A stretch of 64,000 nt of DNA from an uncultured Acetatifactor sp. (GCA_934402375.1 CAKRUB010000002.1:1-64000), one strand, 5' to 3'; positions 52,884 through 63,098 are shown, counted from the stretch's first letter. Notes: generated by a model from the letters alone, not told the origin. Numbers and translations: made by a program.

Positions 52884-53780
52884 ATGGTTATTCATATGGA
52901 GACGAAACAGGTAATACAGGCAACCAACTTAAAAAAGAAATTTAAGGGCTTTGAGCTTTCAATTCCCGGACTACAGATTCCGCAGGGCTTTGCCACTGCC
53001 CTGATCGGAGAAAACGGTGCGGGCAAGACGACGCTGTTGAATATTCTGGCGGGGATCCGGCTGGATTTCAAAGGGGAGGTCAATTATTTCGACAATGAGA
53101 GGATGCTGGATGGCAGGGTGCAGGAAAAGATCGGTTACACCGGACCGGGCGGCTATTTTCTTCCCCACTGGACGGTAAAGCAGGTGGAGGAGATCAGCGG
53201 ACTGCTGTTTGAGAATTTCCACAGCGACAGATTTCATGCGATCTGTGAGGAACTGGGAATCCCGACGGATGTGAAGAAGAGTGTAAAGGAGCTTTCGGAC
53301 GGAAACAGGATGAAGCTGATGCTGGCGGCAGTTCTTGCCAGAGATACAGAGCTTCTGATTCTGGATGAACCGGCATCTCCGCTTGATCCGCTGATGCGCG
53401 ACAAGCTCTGTGACCTGATCCGGGAATATCTGGAGCAGGGGAACGGCAGCCATTCCGTATTTTTCTCCACACATAATATCGCCGACATGGAGAATGTGAC
53501 GGATTATGCGATTATCATGGAGCACGGGACGGTTGTGGAGCAGGGCTTCGTTGAAGATCTGAAAGAGAAATATCTTCTCGTGAAGGGCGAGGCGGCGGAC
53601 GCGGATGCGGCAAAGAAGGTATTGTATACCATGTCTAAGACCTCCTTAGGCTTTGAGGGAATCTGTCTTGCAGAAAAGCTGGATCAGCTGGCGGGAATGG
53701 ATGTAGTGATCGAGACACCGACCTTGTCCCAGATCAGTGTGGGAGTCATGAAGGCGAACACAAGCCTGAAATTTGCGTAG
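52884..53780 (+). CDS. ABC transporter ATP-binding protein
   Basis: The 298-residue ATPase has Walker A GENGAGKTT and Walker B LLILDEPAS. The signature is degenerate (ELSDGNRMKL rather than LSGGQ), as in YtrB-like ATPases of BcrA type. The extended C-terminus is typical for exporters or membrane-protein modifiers. The exact start (52884 or 52896) is uncertain because the ribosome binding site is weak. Two permeases follow. Confidence 0.9.
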   Translation: MVIHMETKQVIQATNLKKKFKGFELSIPGLQIPQGFATALIGENGAGKTTLLNILAGIRLDFKGEVNYFDNERMLDGRVQEKIGYTGPGGYFLPHWTVKQVEEISGLLFENFHSDRFHAICEELGIPTDVKKSVKELSDGNRMKLMLAAVLARDTELLILDEPASPLDPLMRDKLCDLIREYLEQGNGSHSVFFSTHNIADMENVTDYAIIMEHGTVVEQGFVEDLKEKYLLVKGEAADADAAKKVLYTMSKTSLGFEGICLAEKLDQLAGMDVVIETPTLSQISVGVMKANTSLKFA

Positions 53781-53794
53781 AGGGGATGTGCGGT

Positions 53795-54442
53795 ATGAGA
53801 TGGAAAATAAAAAGCTACCTGGTTTTTACTTCGTTCTGGTATAGAATATTGGTGTTCGGTGTCCTGCCTGTTTTGCTGATCGGACTGCAGTTTCTGCCAA
53901 TCGGTGAATGGGCTGCAATAAGGAACATTGCAACAGTCATGGTTTTGATCATGATCGAGACGGTGGCAGACAACTGGTATCTCGGGGGAATACAGGATAA
54001 GGATGTGGAGAAGATCGATTACCTGAAGACATCTCCGAAGGGAATGGATGTTATGCGGAATGCGCTGCGGTTCGATCTTGTGAGAAGGCTTCTGGCAGCG
54101 GCAGCAGTACTTGGTGTGTCGGAGCTTGTGGGCTGGGGAGGCAGAGAACGGAATGTGCTCGGTGGAGTCGGCATATGGCTGCTTCTGACGCTGATCTGTT
54201 ACACCCTGTCGGTGGCGGCGACGCTGATTGCCCGGTTCAACAGTTATCTGTGGATCAATTACCTGACAGGATATGTCGGAATAATCATCGCATTGATTTT
54301 TTATTTTATCCTGTGCGTGTGGACGGCATGGGAGACTATGGTAATTTTGACGGTTGTTTTTCTTGTGCTGGCGTTCGGCATCAGCTTTCTTGCAGTGCGG
54401 GCCGCTATGAAGAAGGTGGAGGGAAGTTATTATGATAAATGA
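53795..54442 (+). CDS. ABC permease-like membrane protein 1
   Basis: The 215-residue protein has about six helices (from 15 to 205). No named family is certain. It is coupled to the ATPase gene by 14 bases and overlaps the next gene by 11, so it is probably a membrane half of the same transporter. Confidence 0.75.
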   Translation: MRWKIKSYLVFTSFWYRILVFGVLPVLLIGLQFLPIGEWAAIRNIATVMVLIMIETVADNWYLGGIQDKDVEKIDYLKTSPKGMDVMRNALRFDLVRRLLAAAAVLGVSELVGWGGRERNVLGGVGIWLLLTLICYTLSVAATLIARFNSYLWINYLTGYVGIIIALIFYFILCVWTAWETMVILTVVFLVLAFGISFLAVRAAMKKVEGSYYDK

Positions 54443-55106
54443 TTTGAAGCTGGGCATAAAACTGATGCGCTATGCCTATATGGTAAAGGCAAACGTTGCC
54501 ATCGCAATTCTGATGGTGGTATTCGGAGTGTTTGTGACCCTTGGGGTAAATCTGTCCGGAGTAGCAAGTAATATGCCCGGCGGGTATATCGTTATGATTG
54601 GTCCCCTGTTTCTGACACAGATGCTGAGCTCCGTCAGTGTCACCAATATGGCACAGGCATCCTCCGCGAAAAGGCGTCTGCAGACATCGGTGCCGACTGC
54701 CATTAATCTGTTTTCAACGTTGCTGGGTTATTTCATCGTTTCTATCGCAGAATTTATCTGTGTGGCAGTCCTGCCTGAGAGGAGGGACATCATCTGCGGA
54801 GAACTTTTTTTCGTAGCGGCATTATCTGCGCTCCTCATTATATTTGCATCGGTGGCTTATAAGTTTTTTGTGATTTCAATCCTCCTGTTTGTGCCTGCCC
54901 TTTTGAGCAGCGTTTATTTCAGAAACGCAATTGGGTGGGGGACAGAGCTGTTTGCGGGAATGAAGCATTTATTTGCATTCACGGTGTTTGCAGGAATTGT
55001 AATCATCACGGCAGCCTGTGTGCTGCATTATTTCATCACGCTCGCCCTGTATAAGGTGCCAATGTCGAAATATGCGCAGGCGGCTCCGCTGCGGCGTCAA
55101 CTGTAG
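54432..55106 (+). CDS. ABC permease-like membrane protein 2
   Basis: The 224-residue protein has six helices, with conserved small-residue motifs (PLFLTQMLSSVSVTNMAQAS). It overlaps the preceding gene and completes a GntR-ATPase-permease-permease operon of the YtrABC type. The transported molecule is not known. It is convergent with the MATE remnant. Confidence 0.75.
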   Translation: MINDLKLGIKLMRYAYMVKANVAIAILMVVFGVFVTLGVNLSGVASNMPGGYIVMIGPLFLTQMLSSVSVTNMAQASSAKRRLQTSVPTAINLFSTLLGYFIVSIAEFICVAVLPERRDIICGELFFVAALSALLIIFASVAYKFFVISILLFVPALLSSVYFRNAIGWGTELFAGMKHLFAFTVFAGIVIITAACVLHYFITLALYKVPMSKYAQAAPLRRQL

Positions 55107-55107
55107 C

Positions 55108-55883
55108 TTAAGAGCTGTAGCCCTTGCGCTGGATCACGGCGAACGCGGCGACGCAGATCAGGACGGATACGAGCGAGCCGGTAGCCGTGGCAAGTCCCAT
55201 CGGAAGAAGTGTCGTCGGGAAGAGCTGCGAGGTCAGGTATACGCCGGGAACGCGCACCAGCATGATGGCAATAATATTGTGCAGAAACGACAGTCCCGAT
55301 TTCCCACAGGCGCAGAAGTAACCGCTGAAGCTGAAATGTATGCCTGCAAAAATACAGTCCCAGATGTAGCCGCGGAGATACTGTCCGCCAGAACGGATGA
55401 CATCGGCTCCTTCTGCCGCGTTCCTGTCCGTAAACAGTGAGACGACCGGCTCCGCAGCAAACTGCATTACAATAGAGACAACGAGACCGAAGCCTGCGGC
55501 GATCAGGATAGCGAAGCGCAGGGTCTGCACGGCACGCTCCGGCTTCCCCGCACCGACATCAGCAGGACGGAGACGATCATAAAGAGAATCACAGTATTTC
55601 CGATGCTCTGCGCAGCCTGTTTCCGGTTGCCGCTGCCTACGGCCTGTCCGATGCTGACGGTCGTTCCCATGGCGAGACCGACGATCATGACCGTGAGCAT
55701 GTGCATGACCTGTGAGCCGATGGAGACGGCGGTGGTGCTGGCGACACCCTCGAACTGACCGATGATGAACAGGTCTGCCATGCCGTAAAGTGTCTGTAAG
55801 AAATAGGATAACAGATAAGGCAGGGAAAACAGGAGTACATTTTTATAAACGCTGCCGGTAGTATAATTCTTTTCCATAATCAT
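55108..55883 (-). pseudogene. MATE efflux transporter with internal deletion
   Basis: The first 112 residues (NVLLFSLPYLLSYFLQTLYG, helices 1-3) are joined near 55540 in a different frame to the last 140 residues (FTDRNAAEGADVIRSGGQYL, then three helices). About 190 residues, roughly helices 4-9, are absent. The protein would be non-functional. Confidence 0.88.
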
Positions 55884-55997
55884 CTGACCTTTCCGACTTT
55901 GAAATCATGTCACCAATATTATGAACTCCACAATAGATGTAAAGTCAAAAAAAAATTAATGAATGCTCCGGGGTTGAACTGTTATTTATTCTTTCCA

Positions 55998-56027
55998 TTG
56001 ACCGCCGGCGGGCTGTTGGTGTATATA
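55998..56027 (+). promoter_or_regulatory. Promoter of the GH3 operon
   Basis: TTGACC and TATATA are 18 bases apart, with a G/C-rich spacer (GCCGGCGG). Confidence 0.6.
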
Positions 56028-56086
56028 TAAAGTAGATGTTTATGCGGTAGAATTATATTACACTGACGACGGAAAGAGGGATTTGT

Positions 56087-58873
56087 ATGGGCAAGAGTGT
56101 TTTTTCAATAAATGAGTACGCGAAGAAGGCGCGAGAGGCTGTAGCGGAGGGAATTGTTCTGCTGAAAAATGATGGGGATGTCCTTCCCCTGCCTGCGGGC
56201 AGCAGCATTGCGCTGTTTGGAAGAAGCCAGTTCTGCTACTATAAGAGCGGCACGGGGTCAGGAGGTCTTGTCAATACGGCATATGTCACGGGCATCCGGG
56301 AGGCGCTTGAAAAGGATGGGCGTTATCGGCTGAACCTGTCCTTACAACAGGTGTACGAGGCGTGGCTTGAGGAGCATCCCTTTGACACAGGGGCAGGCTG
56401 GGCAATGGAGCCTTGGTTTCAGGAGGAAATGCCGGTATCCAGAGCGCTTGCGGAGGATGCGCGCAGGGAATCCGACACTGCGGTCATCGTAATCGGCAGA
56501 ACGGCGGGAGAGGATAAGGATAATCTCGTGGAAGCGGGAAGCTACCTCCTGACGGCGGTAGAGGAGGAGATGCTGGAGACAGTGTGCAGCGTATTCGACC
56601 GGACGGTTGTGCTGCTCAACGTCGGTAATATCATCGACATGAAATGGGTGGAGAAGTATCAGCCTTCCGCGGTGCTCTATGTATGGCAGGGCGGTCAGGA
56701 GGGCGGAAGCGGCGTCCTCGATGTTTTAAGCGGCGCGGTGTCTCCGTCGGGAAGACTTTCCGATACGATTGCCTATGACATTACGGATTATCCGTCCACA
56801 AGCTGTTACGGCGATACATACAGGAATTTTTATAAAGAAGACATCTATGTGGGCTACCGCTACTTTTCCACCTTTGCGCCGGAAAAGGTACTGTATCCCT
56901 TTGGTTTTGGACTTTCCTACACGACCTTTGAGACAAGTGTGCGCATGAGCGGTTCGGTCACAGAGACACTGACTGCGGAAATTACCGTAAAAAACACAGG
57001 AAAAGCGTCCGGCAAAGAGGTTGTACAGGTGTATTGTCAGGCACCGCAGGGCGCACTCGGAAAGCCTGCGAGGGTTCTCTGCGGGTTTGCGAAGACGAAG
57101 ACACTTGCCGCCGGAGAGAGCCAGACCCTTGAGATCAGGGTTCCGGCAGACAGCTTTGCGTCCTATGACGACAGCGGGATTACCGGAAAGAAATCCTGTT
57201 TCGTTCTGGAGGCGGGAGAGTATGTCTTTTATGCCGGGGAGAATGTGCGGGATGCTGAAAAGGCTGCGGCGTTTACGGTTCCGCAGACAACGGTTCTGTC
57301 GGAACTAGAGGAAGCAATGGCGCCGGTTACGGCGTTCGACTGTATGAAGCCGGGGGAGCGAAAAGCTGACGGTACCTATGAGCTTGTGTGGCAGCAGGCA
57401 TCGCTCAGAACGGTAGACCCGGCGCAGAGACGTCTGGAGAGACTGCCTGCGGAGAGGGCATATACCGGGGACAAGGGCTATCGTCTCTCGGATGTCGGCG
57501 GCGGAAAGGTCTCTATGGAGGACTTTGTGGCACAGCTGACGGATGAGGAGCTTTGCTGCATTGTGCGCGCGGAGGGAATGTGTTCTCCGAAGGTCACGCC
57601 CGGAACGGCGAGTGCGTTTGGCGGAGTGACGGATGGGCTGCTGCACTACGAGATTCCGCTCGGCTGTTGTGCGGACGGCCCGAGCGGAATACGGATGGAC
57701 TGCGGTACAATTGCGTTTGCAATGCCGAACGGAACCTGTCTGGCGTGCAGCTTTAACGAGGAATTGTCGGAGCAGCTGTATGAGTGGGAGGGACTGGAGC
57801 TTCGCAAGAACCAGATCGAATCCCTGCTCGGTCCCGGTATGAACATCCACAGAAATCCTCTGAACGGCAGGAATTTCGAGTATTTTTCCGAAGACCCGCT
57901 GCTCACGGGTAAAATGGCGGCGGCACAGCTTCGGGGAATGCATAAATATCAGGTCACGGGAACAATCAAGCATTTTGCCTGCAATAATCAGGAGCACAGC
58001 CGTAATCTGGCAGAGGGCGTTGTCTCTGAGAGAGCTTTGCGCGAAATCTACCTGAAGGGCTTCGAGATTGCGGTAAAGGAAGGACAGGCAAGGTCAGTGA
58101 TGTCAACCTACGGTCCGGTGAACGGCTTCTGGACGGCGGGCTGCTATGATCTGCTGACAACGATTCTCAGAGGAGACTGGGGCTTCACGGGAATTGTCAT
58201 GACCGACTGGTGGGCGAAGATCAATGATGAGGGCAAGCCCGCGACGGTAAACAATACGGCGGCGATGGTTCGCGCACAGAACGACCTGTATGCGGTCGTT
58301 GCAAATGCACAGGAAAATTCCAATGGGGATAATACCCATGAGGAACTGAAAAAGGGAAACCTCACCAGAGGGGAGCTTCAGCGCTGTGCGGCGAATATCT
58401 GCCGCTTCCTGCTCGATACACCGGCATTTTTACGGATGACCGGAAGGGAGACAGAGCTTGACAGGGAGCTGAAGCAGTGCACGGAGCAGGAGAATGCAGC
58501 GATGGGCGAGCTTCTCAAGCTGGAGATGGAGGATGAGCTTAGCATTGACCCTGCACTGATCGATACGGCGAAGGGAAAATCGACGACGATGCAGGTAGTG
58601 GTCAAGACGAGGGGAACCTTCCGGCTGGAGATTGTCTGCCGTGCTTCTGCGGAAACTGCCGATCTGGCACAGCTTCCGCTCTCGGTATTTCAGGATAAAC
58701 AGCTCATGGGAACGGTGACGCTCTCGGGAGCAGACAAGGAATGGCAGACGAGAATTGTCGACTTCCCGACACCGCTGTTCCACTATACCTTTTATGTCAA
58801 GCTGTTTTTCGGCATGAGCGGTATGGAGATCAAGGAATTGAAACTCGTAAGAACCGGAATCAGAGTGGATTAG
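56087..58873 (+). CDS. GH3 beta-glycosidase, permuted domain order, copy 1
   Basis: The 928-residue enzyme begins with the GH3 alpha/beta sandwich (GIVLLKNDGDVLPL near residues 22-35), then a fibronectin-like domain (FGFGLSYTTFE, KEVVQVYC) near 270-400. It ends with the TIM barrel carrying the nucleophile D707 in VMTDWW and KHFACNNQE. Classical GH3 enzymes have the barrel first, so this is the permuted form known in some rumen and gut Clostridia. There is no signal peptide, so substrates are imported oligosaccharides. A tail of about 130 residues follows the barrel. Confidence 0.93.
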   Translation: MGKSVFSINEYAKKAREAVAEGIVLLKNDGDVLPLPAGSSIALFGRSQFCYYKSGTGSGGLVNTAYVTGIREALEKDGRYRLNLSLQQVYEAWLEEHPFDTGAGWAMEPWFQEEMPVSRALAEDARRESDTAVIVIGRTAGEDKDNLVEAGSYLLTAVEEEMLETVCSVFDRTVVLLNVGNIIDMKWVEKYQPSAVLYVWQGGQEGGSGVLDVLSGAVSPSGRLSDTIAYDITDYPSTSCYGDTYRNFYKEDIYVGYRYFSTFAPEKVLYPFGFGLSYTTFETSVRMSGSVTETLTAEITVKNTGKASGKEVVQVYCQAPQGALGKPARVLCGFAKTKTLAAGESQTLEIRVPADSFASYDDSGITGKKSCFVLEAGEYVFYAGENVRDAEKAAAFTVPQTTVLSELEEAMAPVTAFDCMKPGERKADGTYELVWQQASLRTVDPAQRRLERLPAERAYTGDKGYRLSDVGGGKVSMEDFVAQLTDEELCCIVRAEGMCSPKVTPGTASAFGGVTDGLLHYEIPLGCCADGPSGIRMDCGTIAFAMPNGTCLACSFNEELSEQLYEWEGLELRKNQIESLLGPGMNIHRNPLNGRNFEYFSEDPLLTGKMAAAQLRGMHKYQVTGTIKHFACNNQEHSRNLAEGVVSERALREIYLKGFEIAVKEGQARSVMSTYGPVNGFWTAGCYDLLTTILRGDWGFTGIVMTDWWAKINDEGKPATVNNTAAMVRAQNDLYAVVANAQENSNGDNTHEELKKGNLTRGELQRCAANICRFLLDTPAFLRMTGRETELDRELKQCTEQENAAMGELLKLEMEDELSIDPALIDTAKGKSTTMQVVVKTRGTFRLEIVCRASAETADLAQLPLSVFQDKQLMGTVTLSGADKEWQTRIVDFPTPLFHYTFYVKLFFGMSGMEIKELKLVRTGIRVD

Positions 58874-58890
58874 TAAGAGGAGGTTATGAC

Positions 58891-61320
58891 ATGGAGAGAT
58901 GGGCGAGAGCAAAGTATCAGCCGGTACTGCCGCTGGGAGAGGACGGCCGTCGTGTGACAGCCAGCCGGGAGCATATCGTACTTTCCAAGGAGGCGGCGAA
59001 GGAGGGCATGGTTCTCCTGAAGAACGAGGGGAAGGTTCTGCCGCTTGCGAGGGGGAGCAGGATTGCACTCTTTGGAAAAGCAAGCTTTGACTATGTAAAA
59101 GGGGGCGGCGGCAGTGGTGACGTTACTGTCAGATATATCCGCAACCTGTATCAGGGTCTCAAGGAAAAGGCGGAGACGGTAGAGGTGTTTGAGGAGCTGG
59201 CGGAGTTCTACAGAGAGAATGTGAAAAGCCAGTATGCGCAGGGGAGAGAGCCGGGAATGACGGTGGAACCCGAGGTGCCGGAAGTGCTTGTCAAGAGAGC
59301 GAGGGCATACACTGACACGGCTGTCATAAGCATATGCAGGTTTTCGGGAGAGGGCTGGGATAGGAAGAGCATCTATGACAGACAGGGCAAGGAGGATAAT
59401 TTAGCGATTGCCGGTCAGGAGGAGAAGGAAGAAAAGGAGGATGTGCTTTTCGAGGACGGTGATTTCTATCTGTCCCATGCGGAGAGGGCAATGGTAGAGA
59501 CCGTGAAAGGCTGTTTCCCGAGAGTCATTGTCGTTCTGAATGTGGGCGGCATGGTTGACACGGACTGGTTCGTGCGGGATGAGAAAATTCAGGCGGCGCT
59601 GATGGCGTGGCAGGGAGGCATCGAGGGCGGTCTGGCAGCGGCGGAGCTGCTCATCGGCGAAGGAAATCCGTGCGGTAAGCTGACCGATACCTTTGCGAAG
59701 TGTCTGGAGGATTATCCCTCCACGCAGGGCTTCCATAAATCCGATGATTATGTCGAATACAATGAAGATATTTATGTGGGCTACCGCTATTTTGAGACCA
59801 TTCCGGGTGCTTCGGAGAGGGTTAATTATCCGTTTGGCTTCGGACTTTCCTACACGGAGTTCTCTCTGTCCGGATATGAGGTGAAAAGAAGAGGACAGTA
59901 TATCGAGGTCAGGGTCGATGTGTGCAATGTCGGAGAAGTGGCGGGCAAGGAGGTCGTGCAGGTCTATTACAGTGCGCCGCAGGGCAGGCTCGGGAAACCC
60001 GCCAGAGAGCTTGCAGCATTCCGCAAGACCAGACTGCTGCAGCCGGGCGAGACGCAGACGGTGATCCTGCGATTTGAAATAGACGAAATGGCATCCTACG
60101 ACGATCTCGGCAAGGTTGCGAAGTCAGCCTATGTTCTGGAAAAGGGCGGGTATCATTTCTATGTCGGCACATCTGTGCGGGACACGGTCGAGAATGATTT
60201 TGTTATGATGCTCGATGAGGACGTTATCACACGGCAGCTGGAGGCGAAGATGGTTCCGACCCAGTTGGAGAGACGTATGCTTGCGGGCGGACAATACGAG
60301 GAGCTTCCCACCGGGATGCCGGTGGACACGGATGCAAGCATCTTTCCCGCGAAGCTGACGCCGGAGGAGGCGGACGGTATGACGCCTGTCGTGCGGCGGC
60401 AGGACAGCTATCACCTGTGGGGACATCCGGACACCAGACAAAAGCTGATTCAGGTTGCGGAGGGTGAGAAGACGCTGGATGAGTTTGTGGCGGCACTGCC
60501 GGATGAGGCGCTTGCCGTGCTTCTCGGCGGACAGCCGAATACCGGCGTTGCGAACACCTTCGGGTACGGAAATCTGCCGGAGTACGGTGTGCCGAACATC
60601 ATGACGGCGGACGGCCCGGCGGGCGTGCGCATCAGCCCGTGCTGCGGGGTCTGCACAACGGCATGGCCCTGCTCGACCATGCTGGCATGTACATGGAATC
60701 CCGAGCTGGTGGAGAAAGTGGGAGCCGCGGGCGGAGCCGAAGCGAAGGAAAACAATATCGGCGCATGGCTGACACCCGCAATCAATATTCACAGAAGCCC
60801 TCTCTGCGGCAGAAACTTTGAATATTACTCGGAGGATCCTCTGGTCACGGGAAAGCTGGCTGGCGCAATGGTAAGAGGAATACAGAGCAATCATGTGGCG
60901 GCTACAGTGAAGCACTTTGCGCTGAATAATAAGGAGACGAACCGCCGTGAGAGCGATTCCAGAGCCTCGGAGCGGGCGATCCGGGAGATTTACCTGAAGG
61001 GCTTCGAGATTATTGTCAGGGAGGCAAAACCCTGGAGCATTATGTCCTCCTACAACATTATCAACGGCAGACGGGCGTCGGAGAACCGGGAGCTTCTGGA
61101 GGATATTCTCCGCGGAGAGTGGGGCTTTGACGGAATGGTTACGACCGATTGGTGGACGTGCGGGGAGCATTATAAGGAGACGAAGGCGGGAAACGATGTC
61201 AAGATGGGTCTTGGCTTCCCTGAGCGGCTTCTGGAGGCGAAGGAAAAGGGTGCGCTCACGCGGGAGGAGATGGAAATCTGCGCGAAGCGGATATTAGCCC
61301 TGATTTTAAAAATTGACTGA
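58891..61320 (+). CDS. GH3 beta-glycosidase, permuted domain order, copy 2
   Basis: The 809-residue paralogue has the same order: sandwich domain (GMVLLKNEGKVLPL), fibronectin-like domain (FGFGLSYTEFS), then the TIM barrel with nucleophile D753 in MVTTDWW and KHFALNNKET. It ends soon after the barrel and lacks the tail of copy 1. AGAGGAGG fixes the start at 58891, 17 bases after the first gene. The two share roughly the same motifs but differ in many positions, so different substrates are likely. Confidence 0.93.
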   Translation: MERWARAKYQPVLPLGEDGRRVTASREHIVLSKEAAKEGMVLLKNEGKVLPLARGSRIALFGKASFDYVKGGGGSGDVTVRYIRNLYQGLKEKAETVEVFEELAEFYRENVKSQYAQGREPGMTVEPEVPEVLVKRARAYTDTAVISICRFSGEGWDRKSIYDRQGKEDNLAIAGQEEKEEKEDVLFEDGDFYLSHAERAMVETVKGCFPRVIVVLNVGGMVDTDWFVRDEKIQAALMAWQGGIEGGLAAAELLIGEGNPCGKLTDTFAKCLEDYPSTQGFHKSDDYVEYNEDIYVGYRYFETIPGASERVNYPFGFGLSYTEFSLSGYEVKRRGQYIEVRVDVCNVGEVAGKEVVQVYYSAPQGRLGKPARELAAFRKTRLLQPGETQTVILRFEIDEMASYDDLGKVAKSAYVLEKGGYHFYVGTSVRDTVENDFVMMLDEDVITRQLEAKMVPTQLERRMLAGGQYEELPTGMPVDTDASIFPAKLTPEEADGMTPVVRRQDSYHLWGHPDTRQKLIQVAEGEKTLDEFVAALPDEALAVLLGGQPNTGVANTFGYGNLPEYGVPNIMTADGPAGVRISPCCGVCTTAWPCSTMLACTWNPELVEKVGAAGGAEAKENNIGAWLTPAINIHRSPLCGRNFEYYSEDPLVTGKLAGAMVRGIQSNHVAATVKHFALNNKETNRRESDSRASERAIREIYLKGFEIIVREAKPWSIMSSYNIINGRRASENRELLEDILRGEWGFDGMVTTDWWTCGEHYKETKAGNDVKMGLGFPERLLEAKEKGALTREEMEICAKRILALILKID

Positions 61321-61364
61321 GTTCAGGTTCAATGTATGGTGAGTGAGAGGAAGCGGAAGTAATT

Positions 61365-61667
61365 ATGCTGATCATAGTATTTGTAGGAGTTATGTGCGCC
61401 TATGTCGCAATCAAGATTTTCAGCGCCACAGAGCGGACGGAGGTTTTCAACAGAAGACCGATCGAGGTGCAGGATGTGAAAAAATATAACCGGTTCTGCG
61501 GTTATCTGGTAATCGGCTTCGGTGTGGCTGCGGAGCTGACCCTGACAATAGGCATCCTCTGCGGCGGAGCCATCAGCATTATCTGTATAGCGGTTATGCT
61601 TCTGGAGGCGTATATCGTCCTTCGGATTTATAGTAAAAATGAGATCAAAATGATCAGGAAAAGGTAG
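61365..61667 (+). CDS. Small membrane protein
   Basis: The 100-residue protein has three hydrophobic segments (2-17, 45-66 and 68-88) and a basic C-terminus. From its size and layout it may belong to the small DUF3784-type proteins, but this is uncertain. It is 44 bases after the GH3 pair and 11 before the CapA-like gene. Confidence 0.65.
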   Translation: MLIIVFVGVMCAYVAIKIFSATERTEVFNRRPIEVQDVKKYNRFCGYLVIGFGVAAELTLTIGILCGGAISIICIAVMLLEAYIVLRIYSKNEIKMIRKR

Positions 61668-61678
61668 CAGTTGGTTGT

Positions 61679-62914
61679 ATGAAAAAAAGGGCAGTTGTTG
61701 TATTTCTTGCCGCGGCGGTGTGCTGGACACTGGCGGGCTGCGGAGATGATCTGGAGACTGTCGTGCCGACGGTAAATCCGGTGTTTCCGTTGGAGACAGG
61801 CGGGCAGTCAGAGAAGTCGGAGCAGAAAATGCCGGAGGATGCGGCGGAACAGGACAACACGAAAGAACAAGGCAGTACGGAAGCGCAGGACGGTGCAGAG
61901 AAACAGGGCGGCACGGAAGAAACGGATGGTGCAGCGGCAAGCGGGGAGGACTCTACAGAGCCTGAGCCGGAGGAGGTTCATATCACGATCTCTGCCGCCG
62001 GAGATGTCACGCTCGGCAATTATTTTGGACAGGAGTATTCGTGGTCGTTTCGGGAAATGTGGGGAAAACAGCAGAATCCGGCATATTTTCTGGAAAATGT
62101 ATATGATATTTTCAGCAGCGACGACATGACGATCGTGAATCTGGAGGGGCCTCTCACAAATGCCGAGGAAAGAAAAGAGGAGCAGACTTACTGCATCAGC
62201 GGCGATCCCGAGTATGCCGACGTTCTGACGGAAGGCAGTGTGGAAGCGGTCAGCATGGCGAACAATCACAGGCTGGACTACTACGAACAGGGGACGGCGG
62301 ATACCGTCGAAGCTGTCAGCAGCCGCGGCATCTCCTACGCCTATGACAAAAACCTCGGACTCTATGAGACAAAGGGAATCGTTATCGGCTTTGTCTCGGT
62401 CAATGAGGTCGGTCAGGGGGCAGGCGTGGAAAAGATTCTCAAGGAGGGAATCGCGCTGCTGCGCGAGCAGGGTGCCGATCTGGTGCTGGCAAACTGCCAC
62501 TGGGGAATAGAGAGAGAGAACTACCCGGAGGAGTACCAGCTAAGTCTCGGCAGGAAATGCATCGACTGGGGCGCTGATCTTGTGCTGGGGCATCATCCTC
62601 ATGTGCTGCAGGGAATCGAGGAATATCAGGGGAAGTACATCGTCTACAGTCTGGGAAACTTCTGCTTTGGTGCAAACCGCAATCCTAAGGACAAGGACTG
62701 CATCATCTTCCAGCAGACCTTCACCTTCCGGGGCGGAACCCTGCAGGAGGGCACAGAAGCGCGAATCATTCCCTGTTCTGTCAGCTCGGTCAGCAACCGC
62801 AATGATTACCGCCCCACGCCTGCCGAGGGGGAGGACGCACAGCGGATTATAGAGCGCATGAATGAGTACAGTGCGGATTTCGGGGTGTATATTGACGAAG
62901 ATGGCAGCTTATAG
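61679..62914 (+). CDS. CapA/PgsA-like lipoprotein (metallophosphatase fold)
   Basis: The 411-residue protein has a signal peptide with lipobox LAGC (C21), a low-complexity Glu/Gln/Gly linker (about 40-95) and a CapA domain with the metallophosphatase motifs SAAGDVTLG, NLEGPLT, MANNHRLDYY, NCHWGIE and GHHPHVLQ. CapA proteins take part in poly-gamma-glutamate or related surface polymer handling; no capB or capC lies nearby. Confidence 0.92.
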   Translation: MKKRAVVVFLAAAVCWTLAGCGDDLETVVPTVNPVFPLETGGQSEKSEQKMPEDAAEQDNTKEQGSTEAQDGAEKQGGTEETDGAAASGEDSTEPEPEEVHITISAAGDVTLGNYFGQEYSWSFREMWGKQQNPAYFLENVYDIFSSDDMTIVNLEGPLTNAEERKEEQTYCISGDPEYADVLTEGSVEAVSMANNHRLDYYEQGTADTVEAVSSRGISYAYDKNLGLYETKGIVIGFVSVNEVGQGAGVEKILKEGIALLREQGADLVLANCHWGIERENYPEEYQLSLGRKCIDWGADLVLGHHPHVLQGIEEYQGKYIVYSLGNFCFGANRNPKDKDCIIFQQTFTFRGGTLQEGTEARIIPCSVSSVSNRNDYRPTPAEGEDAQRIIERMNEYSADFGVYIDEDGSL

Positions 62915-62947
62915 TAGTGGCGAGTTGGGAGACCAGAGATTTTCCAG

Positions 62948-63098
62948 TAACAGTTGCACAGAATGCACATGGCCACAAGCAGCGCACTCTGGAGCCGCCG
63001 GTGCTTAGTCTCCGTACTTTGGAGACTTACGCACCGCTGCGTGCGGAAGGTAGCGAGAGCGTGCCTGCGGTGGTCTGTGCATTTTGTGCAACGTCACT
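62948..63098 (+). repeat. 151-bp palindromic element, copy C (reference orientation)
   Basis: The inner terminal repeats are GTTGCACAGAATGCACA and its near-perfect complement ending TGTGCAAC (16 of 17 positions paired). Inside lies the hairpin CGGTGC, AGTCTCC, GTACTTT, GGAGACT, GCACCG. No gene lies between CapA and the aldo/keto reductase, so the 330-base gap contains this element and little else. Confidence 0.93.

Noticed and set aside
10299..63098. Palindromic elements as CRISPR repeats
   Set aside because: The copies are single, far apart, 151 bases long and without spacers or cas genes, so a CRISPR array is excluded.
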